Assembly (NCBI RefSeq): GCF_007556685.1
Contig: NZ_VJON01000001.1
Location: 102,432 to 166,431, forward strand
Origin: Tepidimonas charontis
GTDB lineage: Bacteria > Pseudomonadota > Gammaproteobacteria > Burkholderiales > Burkholderiaceae_C
DNA length: 64,000 nt
Reading direction: 5' to 3'
Part shown: positions 37,071 through 46,580 of the stretch, piece by piece
Layout: each line of letters begins with the position of its first letter
Position numbering within the stretch: position 1 is the first letter of the stretch
Program-made: the position numbers and the translations under genes
Notes under the pieces: generated by a model
The model's database searches: none
What the model saw: the letters and a program-made list of their open reading frames with translations, nothing else
What the model was told of the DNA's origin: nothing

Positions 37071-40000
37071 TCAGGCCGCGTCGATCTGCGCCCAGGCTTT
37101 CTCCAGCCGCTTGAGGCTGACCGGGTAGGGGGTGCGCAGTTCTTGCGCGAAAAAGCTCACGCGCAGCTCCTCCAACATCCAACGCAGGCTCGCCAAGCGC
37201 TCATCCCACTGTCCTTTGCGCTGCGCCACTAGGCGCCACAGACGCTGCTCGTGTGGCTGTAGTTCGGCCAGCCGTGCAGCGTCGCGTGCGGGGTCGGTGC
37301 GCGCCTTGTCCAGCCGCAGCTGCACTGCCTTCAAATAACGCGGCAGGTGAGCCTGTTGCGCCCAGGGAATGTCGAGTACGAAGCGCTTGCCCAGCAAGCG
37401 CTGCAGGTGCTGCTGCTCGTCGGCCACGGTGGCCGCCGGCGCCTTGGCGTCGCGCAGCTTGCGCTGCGCCGCGGCCCATTCGGTCACGATGGTGGCGGCC
37501 TGGCGCGCCACTTCCTGCGCGATCAGCCCCAGGCGCTGGCGGCCTTCGTGCAGCCGCTGGGCGAATGCGTCGGCATCGCGCGGCCAAGGCTCGGTCAAAT
37601 AGGCGCGCTCCAGTGCCAAATCGAGCACCTGGCCGCGCAATTCCTCCAGCGTACCCAGTGGCATGAACAGCACCGCCGCACGCTGCAAGTCGCTCAAACT
37701 GCGCTCCAAACCTTTGAGGGTGTCGCGCAGCTGCAAGGCGAACAGCCGGCGCAAGCCTTGGCGATGCACGCGCAGCGCCTCCTCGGGTTCATCGAACACC
37801 GTCACCGTCACGGCGTCACCCGCATCCCGCAAGGCCGGGTAACCGAACAGGGTCTGCCGCCCCTGGCGAATTTCCATCAGCTCCGGCCAGGCCCCAAAGT
37901 CCCAGCGCGTGTGGCGCGTACTGGCGTCGAGGACGGCCGCGCCGCCGTCTGCCGCTGCGCTGGCCGGTGCGGCGGCGCTGGCCCTCCCCTGTGGCGCCAC
38001 AGGCGCCGGGCGATGCGGCGCGGGCGCGTGACCTGCCCCGCCGCCGGCAGCCGTCACTGGGCCGGCAGCCCGGCCAGCGGCGGCGACCGGCGGGCGAGCA
38101 GCAGCGCCAGAACCCGCAGCGGCGGCTGGCGCGTCGCTGGCCTGCGCTGGCGCGGCACGCAGCGCCGCCAGCGCCTGAAACGCCCCGCGCGCCTGCGCGC
38201 CCCAGGCCGCTTTAAGCGCGGCCAGATCGCGCCCCATGGCCAGCTGTCGCCCGTGTTCATCGACGAGGCGAAAGTTCATGCGCAGATGCGCCGGCAAGGT
38301 CTCGAGCTTGAAATCGGTGCGCTGCACCGGCAAGCCGGTGCGCTCGCGCACCGCTGCCAGCACCGCATCGAGCAGGTCGCCCTGGGCCCAGCGCTCGGGC
38401 GCACGCAGCGCATCGGCAATCGCCTGCGCCGTCTCCGGCAACGGCACCAAGCGCGCACGCGGCTTCTGCGGCAGGCTTTTGAGCAAGGCGTGGACTTTTT
38501 CGCGCAGCAGGCCAGGGACCAGCCATTCGGCACGCTGCGCCGAGACCTGGTTGAGCGCAAACAGCGGCACCTCGACGGTGACGCCGTCGCGCGCATCGCC
38601 CGGCTCGTGGTGGTAGCTGACGCGGCAATCCACGCCACCCACGCGCAACAGCGGCGGGTAGGCGTCGGTGGTGATGCCGGCGGCCTCGTGCCGCATCAGT
38701 TCTTCACGGCTGAGCATCAGCAGACCCGGCTGCGTGCGCACCGCCTCGCGCCACCAACGCTCCAGCGACCGCCCATCGCAGACGTCGGCCGGAATCTGAC
38801 GGTCGTAAAATGCGTAAATCAGCGCTTCGTCCACCAGCACGTCTTGGCGGCGCGCCTTGTGCTCCAACGCCTGCACCTCGCGCAGCACGCGCCGGTTGTG
38901 GTTCCAAAAGGGCAGCCGGGTGTCCCAGGTGTCTTCGGTGAGGCCGGCCACCAGCGCCTCGCGGATGAAGATCTCGCGCGCTGCGGCCGGGTCGATGCGT
39001 GCGTACGCGACGCGCCGCTGGCTATACACCGTCAAGCCATAGAGCGTGCCTCGCTCGTAGGCCACCACCTCGGCGCTGCGCTTTTCCCAATGCGGGTCGC
39101 CCACTTGGCGCTTGATCAGATGCGCGCCGACCTGCTCGATCCAAGCCGGCTCGATGGTGGCCAGGCCGCGGCCGAACAGGCGCGAGGTCTCCACCAGCTC
39201 CGCGCACACCACCCAGCGGCCGGGGCGTTTTTTCAAGCGTGCCCCCGGGTGCGGTACGAATTTGATGCCGCGCGCGCCCAGATAGACGTCGTCCGTGTCG
39301 TGCTTGCAGCCCACATGCCCCAGCAGCCCAGCCAGCAGGCTCAGGTGGATTTGCTCGTAGCTGGCCGGCTGCGTGTTGGGCTTCCAGCCGTGCTCGGCGG
39401 CCACCGTGTGCAGTTGTTGGTGAATGTCGCGCCACTCACGCACGCGCTTGACGTGGATGTAGCGCTCGCGCAGCAGCGCCTCATACTGCCGCTGCGACAG
39501 GCGGTGCGTCGGCGGCTCGCCGGGCGCGTGCACGCCGCCGCGCGCCTTTTCCAGCCAATCCCACAGCTTGAGCAAGCCGACGAATTCGCTGCGCTCGTCG
39601 TCGAAGGCGGCGTGCGCCTGATCGGCCTTGGCCTGCGCCTCCAGCGGCCGCTCGCGCACGTCTTGCACGCTCAGGGCACTGGCGATCACCAGCACCTCGG
39701 CCAAGGCGCCGCGGTCGCGCGCGGCCACGATCATGCGCCCCACGCGCGGATCGAGCGGCAGGCGCGCCAACTCCCGCCCCACCGCGGTCAACTCCCCTTG
39801 TGCATCCAGCGCGCCCAGCTCTTGCAGCAGCTGCACACCGTCGGTGACGGCACGCCGCGACGGCGGATCGACGAACGGGAACGCCTCCACATCGCCCAGT
39901 CCCAGCGCCTTCATGCGCAGAATCACCCCGGCCAGCGATGAACGCAGGATTTCGGGGTCGGTGTAGCGTGGGCGAGCGGCAAAGTCGCGCTCGTCATACA

Positions 40001-41123
40001 GGCGAATGCAGATCCCCTCGGCCACCCGCCCGCAGCGCCCGGCGCGCTGATTGGCCGCTGCCTGGCTGATCGGCTCCACCAGCAGCTGCTCGACCTTGCT
40101 GCGCAGGCTGTAGCGTTTGATGCGCGCCAAGCCCGAATCGATGACGTAGCGAATGCCGGGCACGGTCAGCGACGTCTCGGCCACGTTGGTGGCCAGCACG
40201 ATGCGCCGCCGCCCGCTGGGGTGAAAAATGCGGTTTTGCTCGGTGGCGCTCAGCCGGGCGTACAGCGGCAGCACCTCGGTGTCACGCAAGGCGGGTTGTG
40301 GCGCCAGATGACGGCGCAGGTGATCGGCGGCTTCGCGGATTTCGCGCTCGCCGGGCAAGAAAACCAAAATATCGCCGTCGTGCGCACCGCCGCGCCACAG
40401 CTCGTCGACGGCATCGGCCATCGCCTCGTTCAAGCCGTAGTCGCGGCTTTCCTCGAACGGGCGCCAGCGCACCTCCACCGGGTAGGTGCGGCCGCTGACT
40501 TCGATGATCGGCGCCGGCCCGGCAGCGCTGGCAAAGTGCTCGGCAAAGCGCTGGGCATCCATCGTGGCCGAGGTGATGATGACTTTCAGATCCGGCCGGC
40601 GCGGCAGCAGCTGCTTCAGATACCCCAACAAAAAGTCGATGTTGAGGCTGCGCTCGTGCGCCTCGTCGATGATCAGGGTGTCGTAGGCACGCAGCAGAGG
40701 ATCGCGCTGCGTCTGCGCCAGCAATATGCCGTCCGTCATCAGCTTGATGGCGGCACCGGGCTGCACCCGGTCATGAAAACGAATCTGGTAGCCGACCAGT
40801 TCACCCAGCGGGGTCTGCGTTTCTTCGGCCAACCGCGCCGCCACCGCGGTGGCGGCCAAGCGACGCGGCTGGGTGTGGCCGATCAAGGGGCGCCGCCGCC
40901 CCGGCCCCGGCGGCCAGTGCGGGCCGCCGCCGCGCCCCATGGCCAGCGCGATTTTGGGCAGCTGCGTGGTCTTGCCCGAACCCGTTTCACCACAGACGAT
41001 GATGACCGGATGGGCGCGCAGTGCGGCCTCGATATCGGCGCGCCGCGCCGACACCGGCAAGGCCTCGGGAAATTCGATCACCGGCGGTGGCGCCGGCTGA
41101 TGGCACACTTCGTTCTGTGACAT
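37071..41123 (-). CDS. hrpA: ATP-dependent RNA helicase HrpA
   Basis: DEAH-box helicase of 1350 residues. Motifs in order: GETGSGKTTQ at 45-54, TQPRRLAA, IDEAHERS, ITSATMD, TNVAETSLTVPGIRYV, QRAGRCGR, then the helicase-associated, OB and DUF3418 regions. Between about 988 and 1061 there is a long Ala/Pro/Gly low-complexity insert inside the C-terminal part that is not usual for HrpA. HrpA helps rescue stalled ribosomes in E. coli. The ATG at 41123 fits the family start; an upstream in-frame start would add 21 residues without conservation. Divergent from argA by 74 bases. Confidence 0.95.
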   Translation of the reverse strand: MSQNEVCHQPAPPPVIEFPEALPVSARRADIEAALRAHPVIIVCGETGSGKTTQLPKIALAMGRGGGPHWPPGPGRRRPLIGHTQPRRLAATAVAARLAEETQTPLGELVGYQIRFHDRVQPGAAIKLMTDGILLAQTQRDPLLRAYDTLIIDEAHERSLNIDFLLGYLKQLLPRRPDLKVIITSATMDAQRFAEHFASAAGPAPIIEVSGRTYPVEVRWRPFEESRDYGLNEAMADAVDELWRGGAHDGDILVFLPGEREIREAADHLRRHLAPQPALRDTEVLPLYARLSATEQNRIFHPSGRRRIVLATNVAETSLTVPGIRYVIDSGLARIKRYSLRSKVEQLLVEPISQAAANQRAGRCGRVAEGICIRLYDERDFAARPRYTDPEILRSSLAGVILRMKALGLGDVEAFPFVDPPSRRAVTDGVQLLQELGALDAQGELTAVGRELARLPLDPRVGRMIVAARDRGALAEVLVIASALSVQDVRERPLEAQAKADQAHAAFDDERSEFVGLLKLWDWLEKARGGVHAPGEPPTHRLSQRQYEALLRERYIHVKRVREWRDIHQQLHTVAAEHGWKPNTQPASYEQIHLSLLAGLLGHVGCKHDTDDVYLGARGIKFVPHPGARLKKRPGRWVVCAELVETSRLFGRGLATIEPAWIEQVGAHLIKRQVGDPHWEKRSAEVVAYERGTLYGLTVYSQRRVAYARIDPAAAREIFIREALVAGLTEDTWDTRLPFWNHNRRVLREVQALEHKARRQDVLVDEALIYAFYDRQIPADVCDGRSLERWWREAVRTQPGLLMLSREELMRHEAAGITTDAYPPLLRVGGVDCRVSYHHEPGDARDGVTVEVPLFALNQVSAQRAEWLVPGLLREKVHALLKSLPQKPRARLVPLPETAQAIADALRAPERWAQGDLLDAVLAAVRERTGLPVQRTDFKLETLPAHLRMNFRLVDEHGRQLAMGRDLAALKAAWGAQARGAFQALAALRAAPAQASDAPAAAAGSGAAARPPVAAAGRAAGPVTAAGGGAGHAPAPHRPAPVAPQGRASAAAPASAAADGGAAVLDASTRHTRWDFGAWPELMEIRQGRQTLFGYPALRDAGDAVTVTVFDEPEEALRVHRQGLRRLFALQLRDTLKGLERSLSDLQRAAVLFMPLGTLEELRGQVLDLALERAYLTEPWPRDADAFAQRLHEGRQRLGLIAQEVARQAATIVTEWAAAQRKLRDAKAPAATVADEQQHLQRLLGKRFVLDIPWAQQAHLPRYLKAVQLRLDKARTDPARDAARLAELQPHEQRLWRLVAQRKGQWDERLASLRWMLEELRVSFFAQELRTPYPVSLKRLEKAWAQIDAA

Positions 41124-41197
41124 GAGGGCGCGATTATCCCGCCGCAGCGGCGGTACCGCTGCGCCCTTGCCCACCTCGCCAGCCAAGCCTGCCGCCG

Positions 41198-42547
<1,350 letters not shown>

Positions 42548-42670
42548 GGCTGCTGGCGGCTGCTGCGGACGGCGCGGCAGGCGTGTCCGACGTGTGCTTC
42601 ATGGACGGTCAGTTGCTCGGCACACCGCTTTTCTACTATGATGGATATTGCGTGTGTAGGCGAAAATACC

Positions 42671-42961
42671 GTGAAACCCTCCGAAGCCTTGGCGGCTCAT
42701 CGCGCCACGATCCGGCGTGTGGTCGAATCCCACCGCGCCCGCAACGCGCGGGTCTTTGGCTCTGTCGTGCGCGGCCAGGATGCTGACGACAGCGACCTCG
42801 ATATCCTCATCGACCCAACACCGCAGACGACGCTGATGGACGTGGCGGCGATTCAGGTGGAACTGGAACGTCTGCTCGGGGTGCGGGTTGATGTGCTGAC
42901 GCCCGGCGCGTTGCCCGACTCTTTTCGCCTTCAGGTCATCGCTGAGGCCGTCCCGATATAA
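42671..42961 (+). CDS. mntA: MntA-type antitoxin nucleotidyltransferase
   Basis: Minimal nucleotidyltransferase of about 96 residues with the motif GSX10DXD (GS at 30-31, DLD at 42-44 in SDLDILIDP). In MNT/HEPN modules this protein adenylylates a Tyr of the HepT toxin and so disarms it. I prefer the GTG at 42671, giving VKPSEALAAHRATI; an ATG at 42638 adds 11 atypical residues and has no ribosome site. Its TAA stop at 42959-42961 overlaps the start region of hepT. Part of an insertion behind argA. Confidence 0.88.
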   Translation: MKPSEALAAHRATIRRVVESHRARNARVFGSVVRGQDADDSDLDILIDPTPQTTLMDVAAIQVELERLLGVRVDVLTPGALPDSFRLQVIAEAVPI

Positions 42962-43338
42962 CCAAGGCGCTGCGCGTCCTGGACTACCTCGGTCACATTC
43001 TCAAGGCCATCGAGCGTATCGAGCGCTACACGGCCAGTCTGGATGAGGCGACCTTCCTGAGCAGTGAACTCGTGCAGGACGCCGTGCTGCGCAACTTCGA
43101 GATCATAGGTGAGGCTGCCAACAAACTTCAGCGTGCAGATCCCGTATTTGCCGCGCAAAACGCCCACATACCTTGGCAGGCTCTGTACACGATGCGCAAT
43201 CGCGTCTCGCATGGCTACGATCAAGTCGACTTGGTCATCGTCTGGAAGACCATTCAACACGATTTGCCTCGGCTGTGCCAGCAGATACGGGCAATCCCCG
43301 GCACAGCGCCAGACATCGACCCCGGCTCGGCGATGTAG
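42958..43338 (+). CDS. hepT: HepT-type HEPN toxin, start codon apparently ATA
   Basis: HEPN ribonuclease domain of 126 residues if read from 42958 (TKALRVLDYLGHILKAIERI, NFEIIGEAANKLQ) with the catalytic and target motif RX4HXY at residues 80-87 (RNRVSHGY). The conserved N-terminus has no ATG, GTG or TTG: the codon where relatives have ATG is ATA, and an in-frame stop lies 12 bases upstream of it. The first ordinary start, GTG at 43072, would lose 38 residues including the first helix. So the gene is either started from ATA at low level, truncated, or dead. The rest of the frame is intact. Confidence 0.8.
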   Translation: MTKALRVLDYLGHILKAIERIERYTASLDEATFLSSELVQDAVLRNFEIIGEAANKLQRADPVFAAQNAHIPWQALYTMRNRVSHGYDQVDLVIVWKTIQHDLPRLCQQIRAIPGTAPDIDPGSAM

Positions 43339-43446
43339 AGCGGCATCGTTCTCCTGCTCCTATCGACAGGGATATGACCGCGAGCGCCTCGTCTGGCTGC
43401 TAGCCAAACTCGAGCCCACAGACATTCGCCGGTATCCGGAGGGGCC

Positions 43447-43508
43447 AAGCGCGCAAGCGCAAATACAACTGGGACGGCGCAGCCAAGTGCTGGTCAAACA
43501 GCTCGGCT
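43447..43508 (+). repeat. Direct repeat copy 2 (argA 3' fragment)
   Basis: A 62-base copy of the argA end with one base deleted (ggaccggcg becomes ggacggcg), one G-to-A change and the stop codon altered. Weaker similarity to the argA downstream flank appears to continue to about 43570. It cannot be a functional gene; it marks the far side of the mntA-hepT insertion. Confidence 0.9.
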
Positions 43509-43661
43509 CAAGCCGGCACGGCCCACAGCGGGCGGCGACGGGGGCGCGCCCGGCGTGCGCCCGAATGGACGTGCGTGGTGTATGCCCGGCCCCGGCCGTC
43601 CCCGAGAAAGACGACACGGACAGCGGCCAGCGCTGCGAATGCCGGGTGGGCGTCAGCAAAA

Positions 43662-43689
43662 AAAACCGCCCCACGCATGGGGCGGTTTT
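43662..43689 (-). terminator. Bidirectional rho-independent terminator
   Basis: Stem AAAACCGCCCC / GGGGCGGTTTT with a 6-base loop. On the minus strand it is followed by further T residues (eight in all), ending the lipoprotein gene; on the plus strand it can end argA-mntA-hepT transcripts. Confidence 0.92.
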
Positions 43690-43762
43690 GCCAGTGGCTT
43701 ACGCCAGCGAGCAGTAACCACCGCGCAGTACCGATGAGCGGGCTGCCCGGTGGCGCCCAGCA

Positions 43763-44023
43763 TCACTGCTTCTGTTCGGCGGGCTTTTGCTCACCAGCGG
43801 GCTGTTGGGCCTGATCGGCCGCCGCCGGTTGCGCTTGGCCAGTGGCGCCAGGCTGGGCTTGGTCGGCCGCGGCCGGCTGCGCCGGTTGCTGCGCCTGCTC
43901 GGCCGGCGCGGCGGCCGGAGCGGGCGCCGGCGCAGCGGCAGGCGCGGGTTCTTCCTTCTTGCCGCAAGCGGTCAGCGCGGCAGCGGCAAGGAGCGCAGCA
44001 ATAAACGTGGTCTGTTTCATCAT
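43763..44023 (-). CDS. Small Ala/Pro/Gln-rich lipoprotein
   Basis: About 86 residues: a lipoprotein signal with lipobox LTAC (Cys near 20) followed by GKKEEP, then a low-complexity tail of Ala, Pro and Gln with three similar AAADQAQ-type units. No domain recognised. The start is the ATG at 44023 or the next codon ATG at 44020; no clear ribosome site. A TTGGGG-18-TACAAT promoter and a strong terminator frame it as a single-gene unit. The signal and the CGKKEE motif resemble the binding lipoprotein at 28591-29775. It may be a periplasmic spacer or an envelope protein of unknown role. Confidence 0.7.
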   Translation of the reverse strand: MMKQTTFIAALLAAAALTACGKKEEPAPAAAPAPAPAAAPAEQAQQPAQPAAADQAQPGATGQAQPAAADQAQQPAGEQKPAEQKQ

Positions 44024-44156
44024 TGTTATCGGTGAAGGGTAGGTGGGGTTGGACAATGCCGGAAAACCGTGTTACGCGTTTGTCGCTTTCTCCGGCCTCC
44101 TGCAACAAACGAGCATCATGCACCGACCGAGCCGGCCGAGCACGACCACTATCTCA

Positions 44157-44186
44157 ATTGTACGCAAAAAACAGGGTTTACCCCAA
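44157..44186 (-). promoter_or_regulatory. Candidate promoter of the small lipoprotein gene
   Basis: Minus strand TTGGGG (44186-44181), 18 bases, TACAAT (44162-44157); leader of about 125 bases to the ATG. Confidence 0.45.
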
Positions 44187-44312
44187 TCCGACCCCACGAA
44201 CATCGCCAACGGTGCCCGTCGCCGTGAGCGTCGGCAGCACCGTGCAGGCGCACCCGGCGTAGCGCCACCGGCAGCGTCATCGGGTCACACCAACGGTCGT
44301 GCGGCGGGCGTT

Positions 44313-45554
44313 TTAGTCATTGCTGCGATGCAGCCAGCCGTCGTCGTACCACTGGCGTAAAACGCGGCGCGCCGCCGCGCTGGCTCGGCGCACCTCGGCA
44401 GCGCTCAATGCTCGCGCGTCGGCCAACCGTCGCATCAGGGCGGCATCCCGTCCACTCGCGCGCAGCGCTTCGCCATTGATAAAAATATACTCATCGTCGT
44501 AGGCCATACGGGTACGGCGGTCCAGCACCAGCGCACCGTGCGTCCAGGGTTCACTGGGGGGTTCGAACCAGACATGCGGCTTGGGTTCGGTTAGCACCTC
44601 GCCCAGGGCGCAGTGCAGCGCCGCGCCATCGGCCAGCAACCGAGCCACGCTCTCGCGTGCAAACGCCTGCAGCGCCGCGGGTACGCGCGCCGGGTGAGCG
44701 GTTGCCTCTTGTCCCGCGTCCCGGTAGAGCACGTCGTCCTCCCACTCATCGGCCAGGCGCTGCACCAGCTCGGCCGCCAGGGCACCCCGCTGGGGCACAC
44801 GAAAGCCGATCGAGATCGTGATGCACTCCCCACCCACCGCCACACCCTCGTGCGCCCAGCGCGGAGGCAGATACAGCATGTCACCCGGCTCCAGCACCCA
44901 CTCCTGCTGCGGCTCGAAGTGCTGCAGGATCTTGCATGGCAACTCCGGGCGCAGGCGCAGATCCTTCTGGCGTCCGATACGCCAACGCCGCCGCCCCTGC
45001 GCTTGCAGGAGAAAAACGTCGTAGCTGTCGTAGTGCGGACCGACGCCGCCGCCGTCGCTGGCCCACGAAATCATCACATCGTCCAGCCGCACGTCCGGCA
45101 CGAAGCGAAAGCGCTGCATCAAGGCATGCACCCGGTCGTCATGCAGGTCCACCCCTTGCACCAGCAACGTCCAGCCCGGACGTGTGCGCGCAGGCAGCGC
45201 CCGCGCGCCACGCCGAGCTGCCGGGTCGAACGGACCATGCCGCAGCCGCCAAGTCTGTGCCGGGTCGGTGGCTGCCGGATCCTGCTCGACGACGCGCGAC
45301 TCGACATCGTCCCGTGCCGCCAAGGCCACCAATGCGGCGCGATCCAGCGGCGCCACGAAACCCGGCAGTGCCTGCCGAATCAGCAGCGGACGGCGTTGCC
45401 AATGCCGCCGCATGAACTGGCGCGGGCTCAAGCCGCCCAGCAGCGGGGTGGGGACATCGGGCGCGATGGCTTGCGCCGACGCATCGGCGGTATGGGGTTG
45501 CCCAGCCGCACTGGTGGCTGCGGCTGGCGGTGTGACACGGGTTGCGTCGTTCAT
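44313..45554 (-). CDS. roxA: JmjC/cupin ribosomal protein arginine hydroxylase (RoxA/YcfD-like)
   Basis: 2-oxoglutarate/Fe(II) oxygenase of 413 residues; E. coli YcfD hydroxylates an Arg of ribosomal protein L16. Seen here: LLGGLSPRQFMRRHWQRRPL, the iron motif HXD in GPHYDSYDVF near residues 174-176, the distal His in PPRWAHEG near 230, and the C-terminal winged-helix-like dimer region. The first 42 residues are a low-complexity Ala/Pro/Thr extension, but no later start precedes the conserved part. Start codons of this gene and the divergent FKBP gene are only 14 bases apart. Confidence 0.88.
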   Translation of the reverse strand: MNDATRVTPPAAATSAAGQPHTADASAQAIAPDVPTPLLGGLSPRQFMRRHWQRRPLLIRQALPGFVAPLDRAALVALAARDDVESRVVEQDPAATDPAQTWRLRHGPFDPAARRGARALPARTRPGWTLLVQGVDLHDDRVHALMQRFRFVPDVRLDDVMISWASDGGGVGPHYDSYDVFLLQAQGRRRWRIGRQKDLRLRPELPCKILQHFEPQQEWVLEPGDMLYLPPRWAHEGVAVGGECITISIGFRVPQRGALAAELVQRLADEWEDDVLYRDAGQEATAHPARVPAALQAFARESVARLLADGAALHCALGEVLTEPKPHVWFEPPSEPWTHGALVLDRRTRMAYDDEYIFINGEALRASGRDAALMRRLADARALSAAEVRRASAAARRVLRQWYDDGWLHRSND

Positions 45555-45555
45555 G

Positions 45556-45567
45556 GGACAATTGTCC
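45556..45567. promoter_or_regulatory. Palindrome between the divergent roxA and FKBP starts
   Basis: GGACAATTGTCC, a perfect 12-base palindrome filling nearly all of the 14 bases between the two start codons. Possible shared control site or RNA element; no promoter can fit between the genes. Confidence 0.4.
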
Positions 45568-45568
45568 A

Positions 45569-46066
45569 ATGAAAGTGACCCCTTCCTGCGTCGTCAGCCT
45601 GAGCTGGACCCTGAAAGACACCACGGGCGAGGTACTCGACCAGTGTGACGAGCCGGTGGAGTGCTTGGTCGGCGGGCGTGACTTGCTCGCCAGCATCGAA
45701 CAGGCGCTGCAAGGTCGCCAAGCGGGTGACCGCCTCGAGCTGCACCTGGAGCCGGAGCAGGCCTTCGGTGACTTCGACGATCAACTGATTTTTTTGGAGC
45801 CGCGCTCGGCGTTTCCGCCGAGCCTGGAAGTCGGCATGATCTTCGAAGGCCTGCCGTCGGGCTGCTCCTCGAATGCCCCACGCGATCGGCTCTACTTCGT
45901 CAGCGACATCTACCCGGAGCACGTGGTGCTGGATGGCAATCATCCGTTGGCGGGGATGGCGCTGCGGCTGTCGCTGCGCATTCACGACGTGCGCGAGGCC
46001 TCGGCCGAAGAGGTCGGCCGGGGCAGCGCCGGCGCCGGTTTTTTTCAGCTGCGCACCGCACCCTGA
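45569..46066 (+). CDS. FKBP-type peptidyl-prolyl isomerase (SlyD/FkpB-like)
   Basis: A 165-residue isomerase with the SlyD-type layout: WTLKDTTGEVLD at the start, VGGRDLLASIEQALQGRQAGD, EPEQAFGDFDDQLI, an inserted flap, and DGNHPLAGMALRLSLRI with the conserved NHPLAG. There is no His-rich tail, so it is closer to FkpB than to SlyD. ATG at 45569. Confidence 0.9.
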   Translation: MKVTPSCVVSLSWTLKDTTGEVLDQCDEPVECLVGGRDLLASIEQALQGRQAGDRLELHLEPEQAFGDFDDQLIFLEPRSAFPPSLEVGMIFEGLPSGCSSNAPRDRLYFVSDIYPEHVVLDGNHPLAGMALRLSLRIHDVREASAEEVGRGSAGAGFFQLRTAP

Positions 46067-46097
46067 CGGCGCATTCCCCGGCGGTACCGGCGCGCGC

Positions 46098-46580
46098 TCA
46101 GCCCCGGCCGGTGGAGCCGTAGCCGCCCTCGCCGCGCAGCGTGGCCTGCGCAAAGCTGTCGACGATGCGAAATTGCGCCTGCACTACCGGGACGATGACC
46201 AGCTGGGCGATGCGCTCCAGTGGCTCGATCGTAAACGGCACCGGGCTGCGGTTCCAGGCACTGACCATCAATTGCCCCTGGTAGTCGCTGTCGATCAGAC
46301 CCACCAGATTGCCCAGTACCAGCCCGTGCTTGTGTCCAAGCCCGGAGCGTGGCAGGATCAGCGCCGCGTAGCCCGGGTGGGCCAAATGGATGGCCAACCC
46401 CGTGGGCACCAACTCCCATGCGTTGGGCGCCAGCGTCAGCGGGCCGTCGAGGCAGGCGCGCAAATCGATGCCGGCGCTGCCCGGGGTGGCGTAGCTGGGC
46501 AGCCGCTCGCGCAAGCGTTCGTCCAGGATCCGCACATCGACCTGCAGCCGCGCTGCCGTGCTTTCGGCGGCACCGTTCAC
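46098..46580 (-). CDS. dut: dUTP pyrophosphatase
   Basis: Hydrolyses dUTP to dUMP and pyrophosphate. All five trimeric dUTPase motifs are visible in 160 residues: [10 protein letters not shown] (34-42), PRSGLG (77-82), GLIDSDYQG (94-102), ERIAQLVI and GEGGYGSTG at the C-terminus. Its ATG overlaps the stop of the TRAP permease gene by 4 bases, so it is probably the last gene of that transcript. Confidence 0.96.
   Translation of the reverse strand: MNGAAESTAARLQVDVRILDERLRERLPSYATPGSAGIDLRACLDGPLTLAPNAWELVPTGLAIHLAHPGYAALILPRSGLGHKHGLVLGNLVGLIDSDYQGQLMVSAWNRSPVPFTIEPLERIAQLVIVPVVQAQFRIVDSFAQATLRGEGGYGSTGRG

Larger units (their letters stand above)
43339..43762. other. Gene-free region behind hepT
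   Basis: About 420 bases holding argA repeat copy 2, a degenerate flank and the terminator at 43662-43689. I see no other gene. A short piece at 43380-43445 reads YDRERLVWLLAKLEPTDIRR in one frame but leads nowhere. Confidence 0.6.

Noticed and set aside
37347..39941. Open frame of over 860 codons on the plus strand
   Set aside because: Antisense to hrpA, His/Arg/Gln-rich in the way typical of reverse frames of GC-rich genes, with no domain.
43109..43717. Open frame spanning the end of hepT and argA repeat copy 2
   Set aside because: It is out of frame with hepT, and its only recognisable part is the copied argA tail, so it is not a gene.
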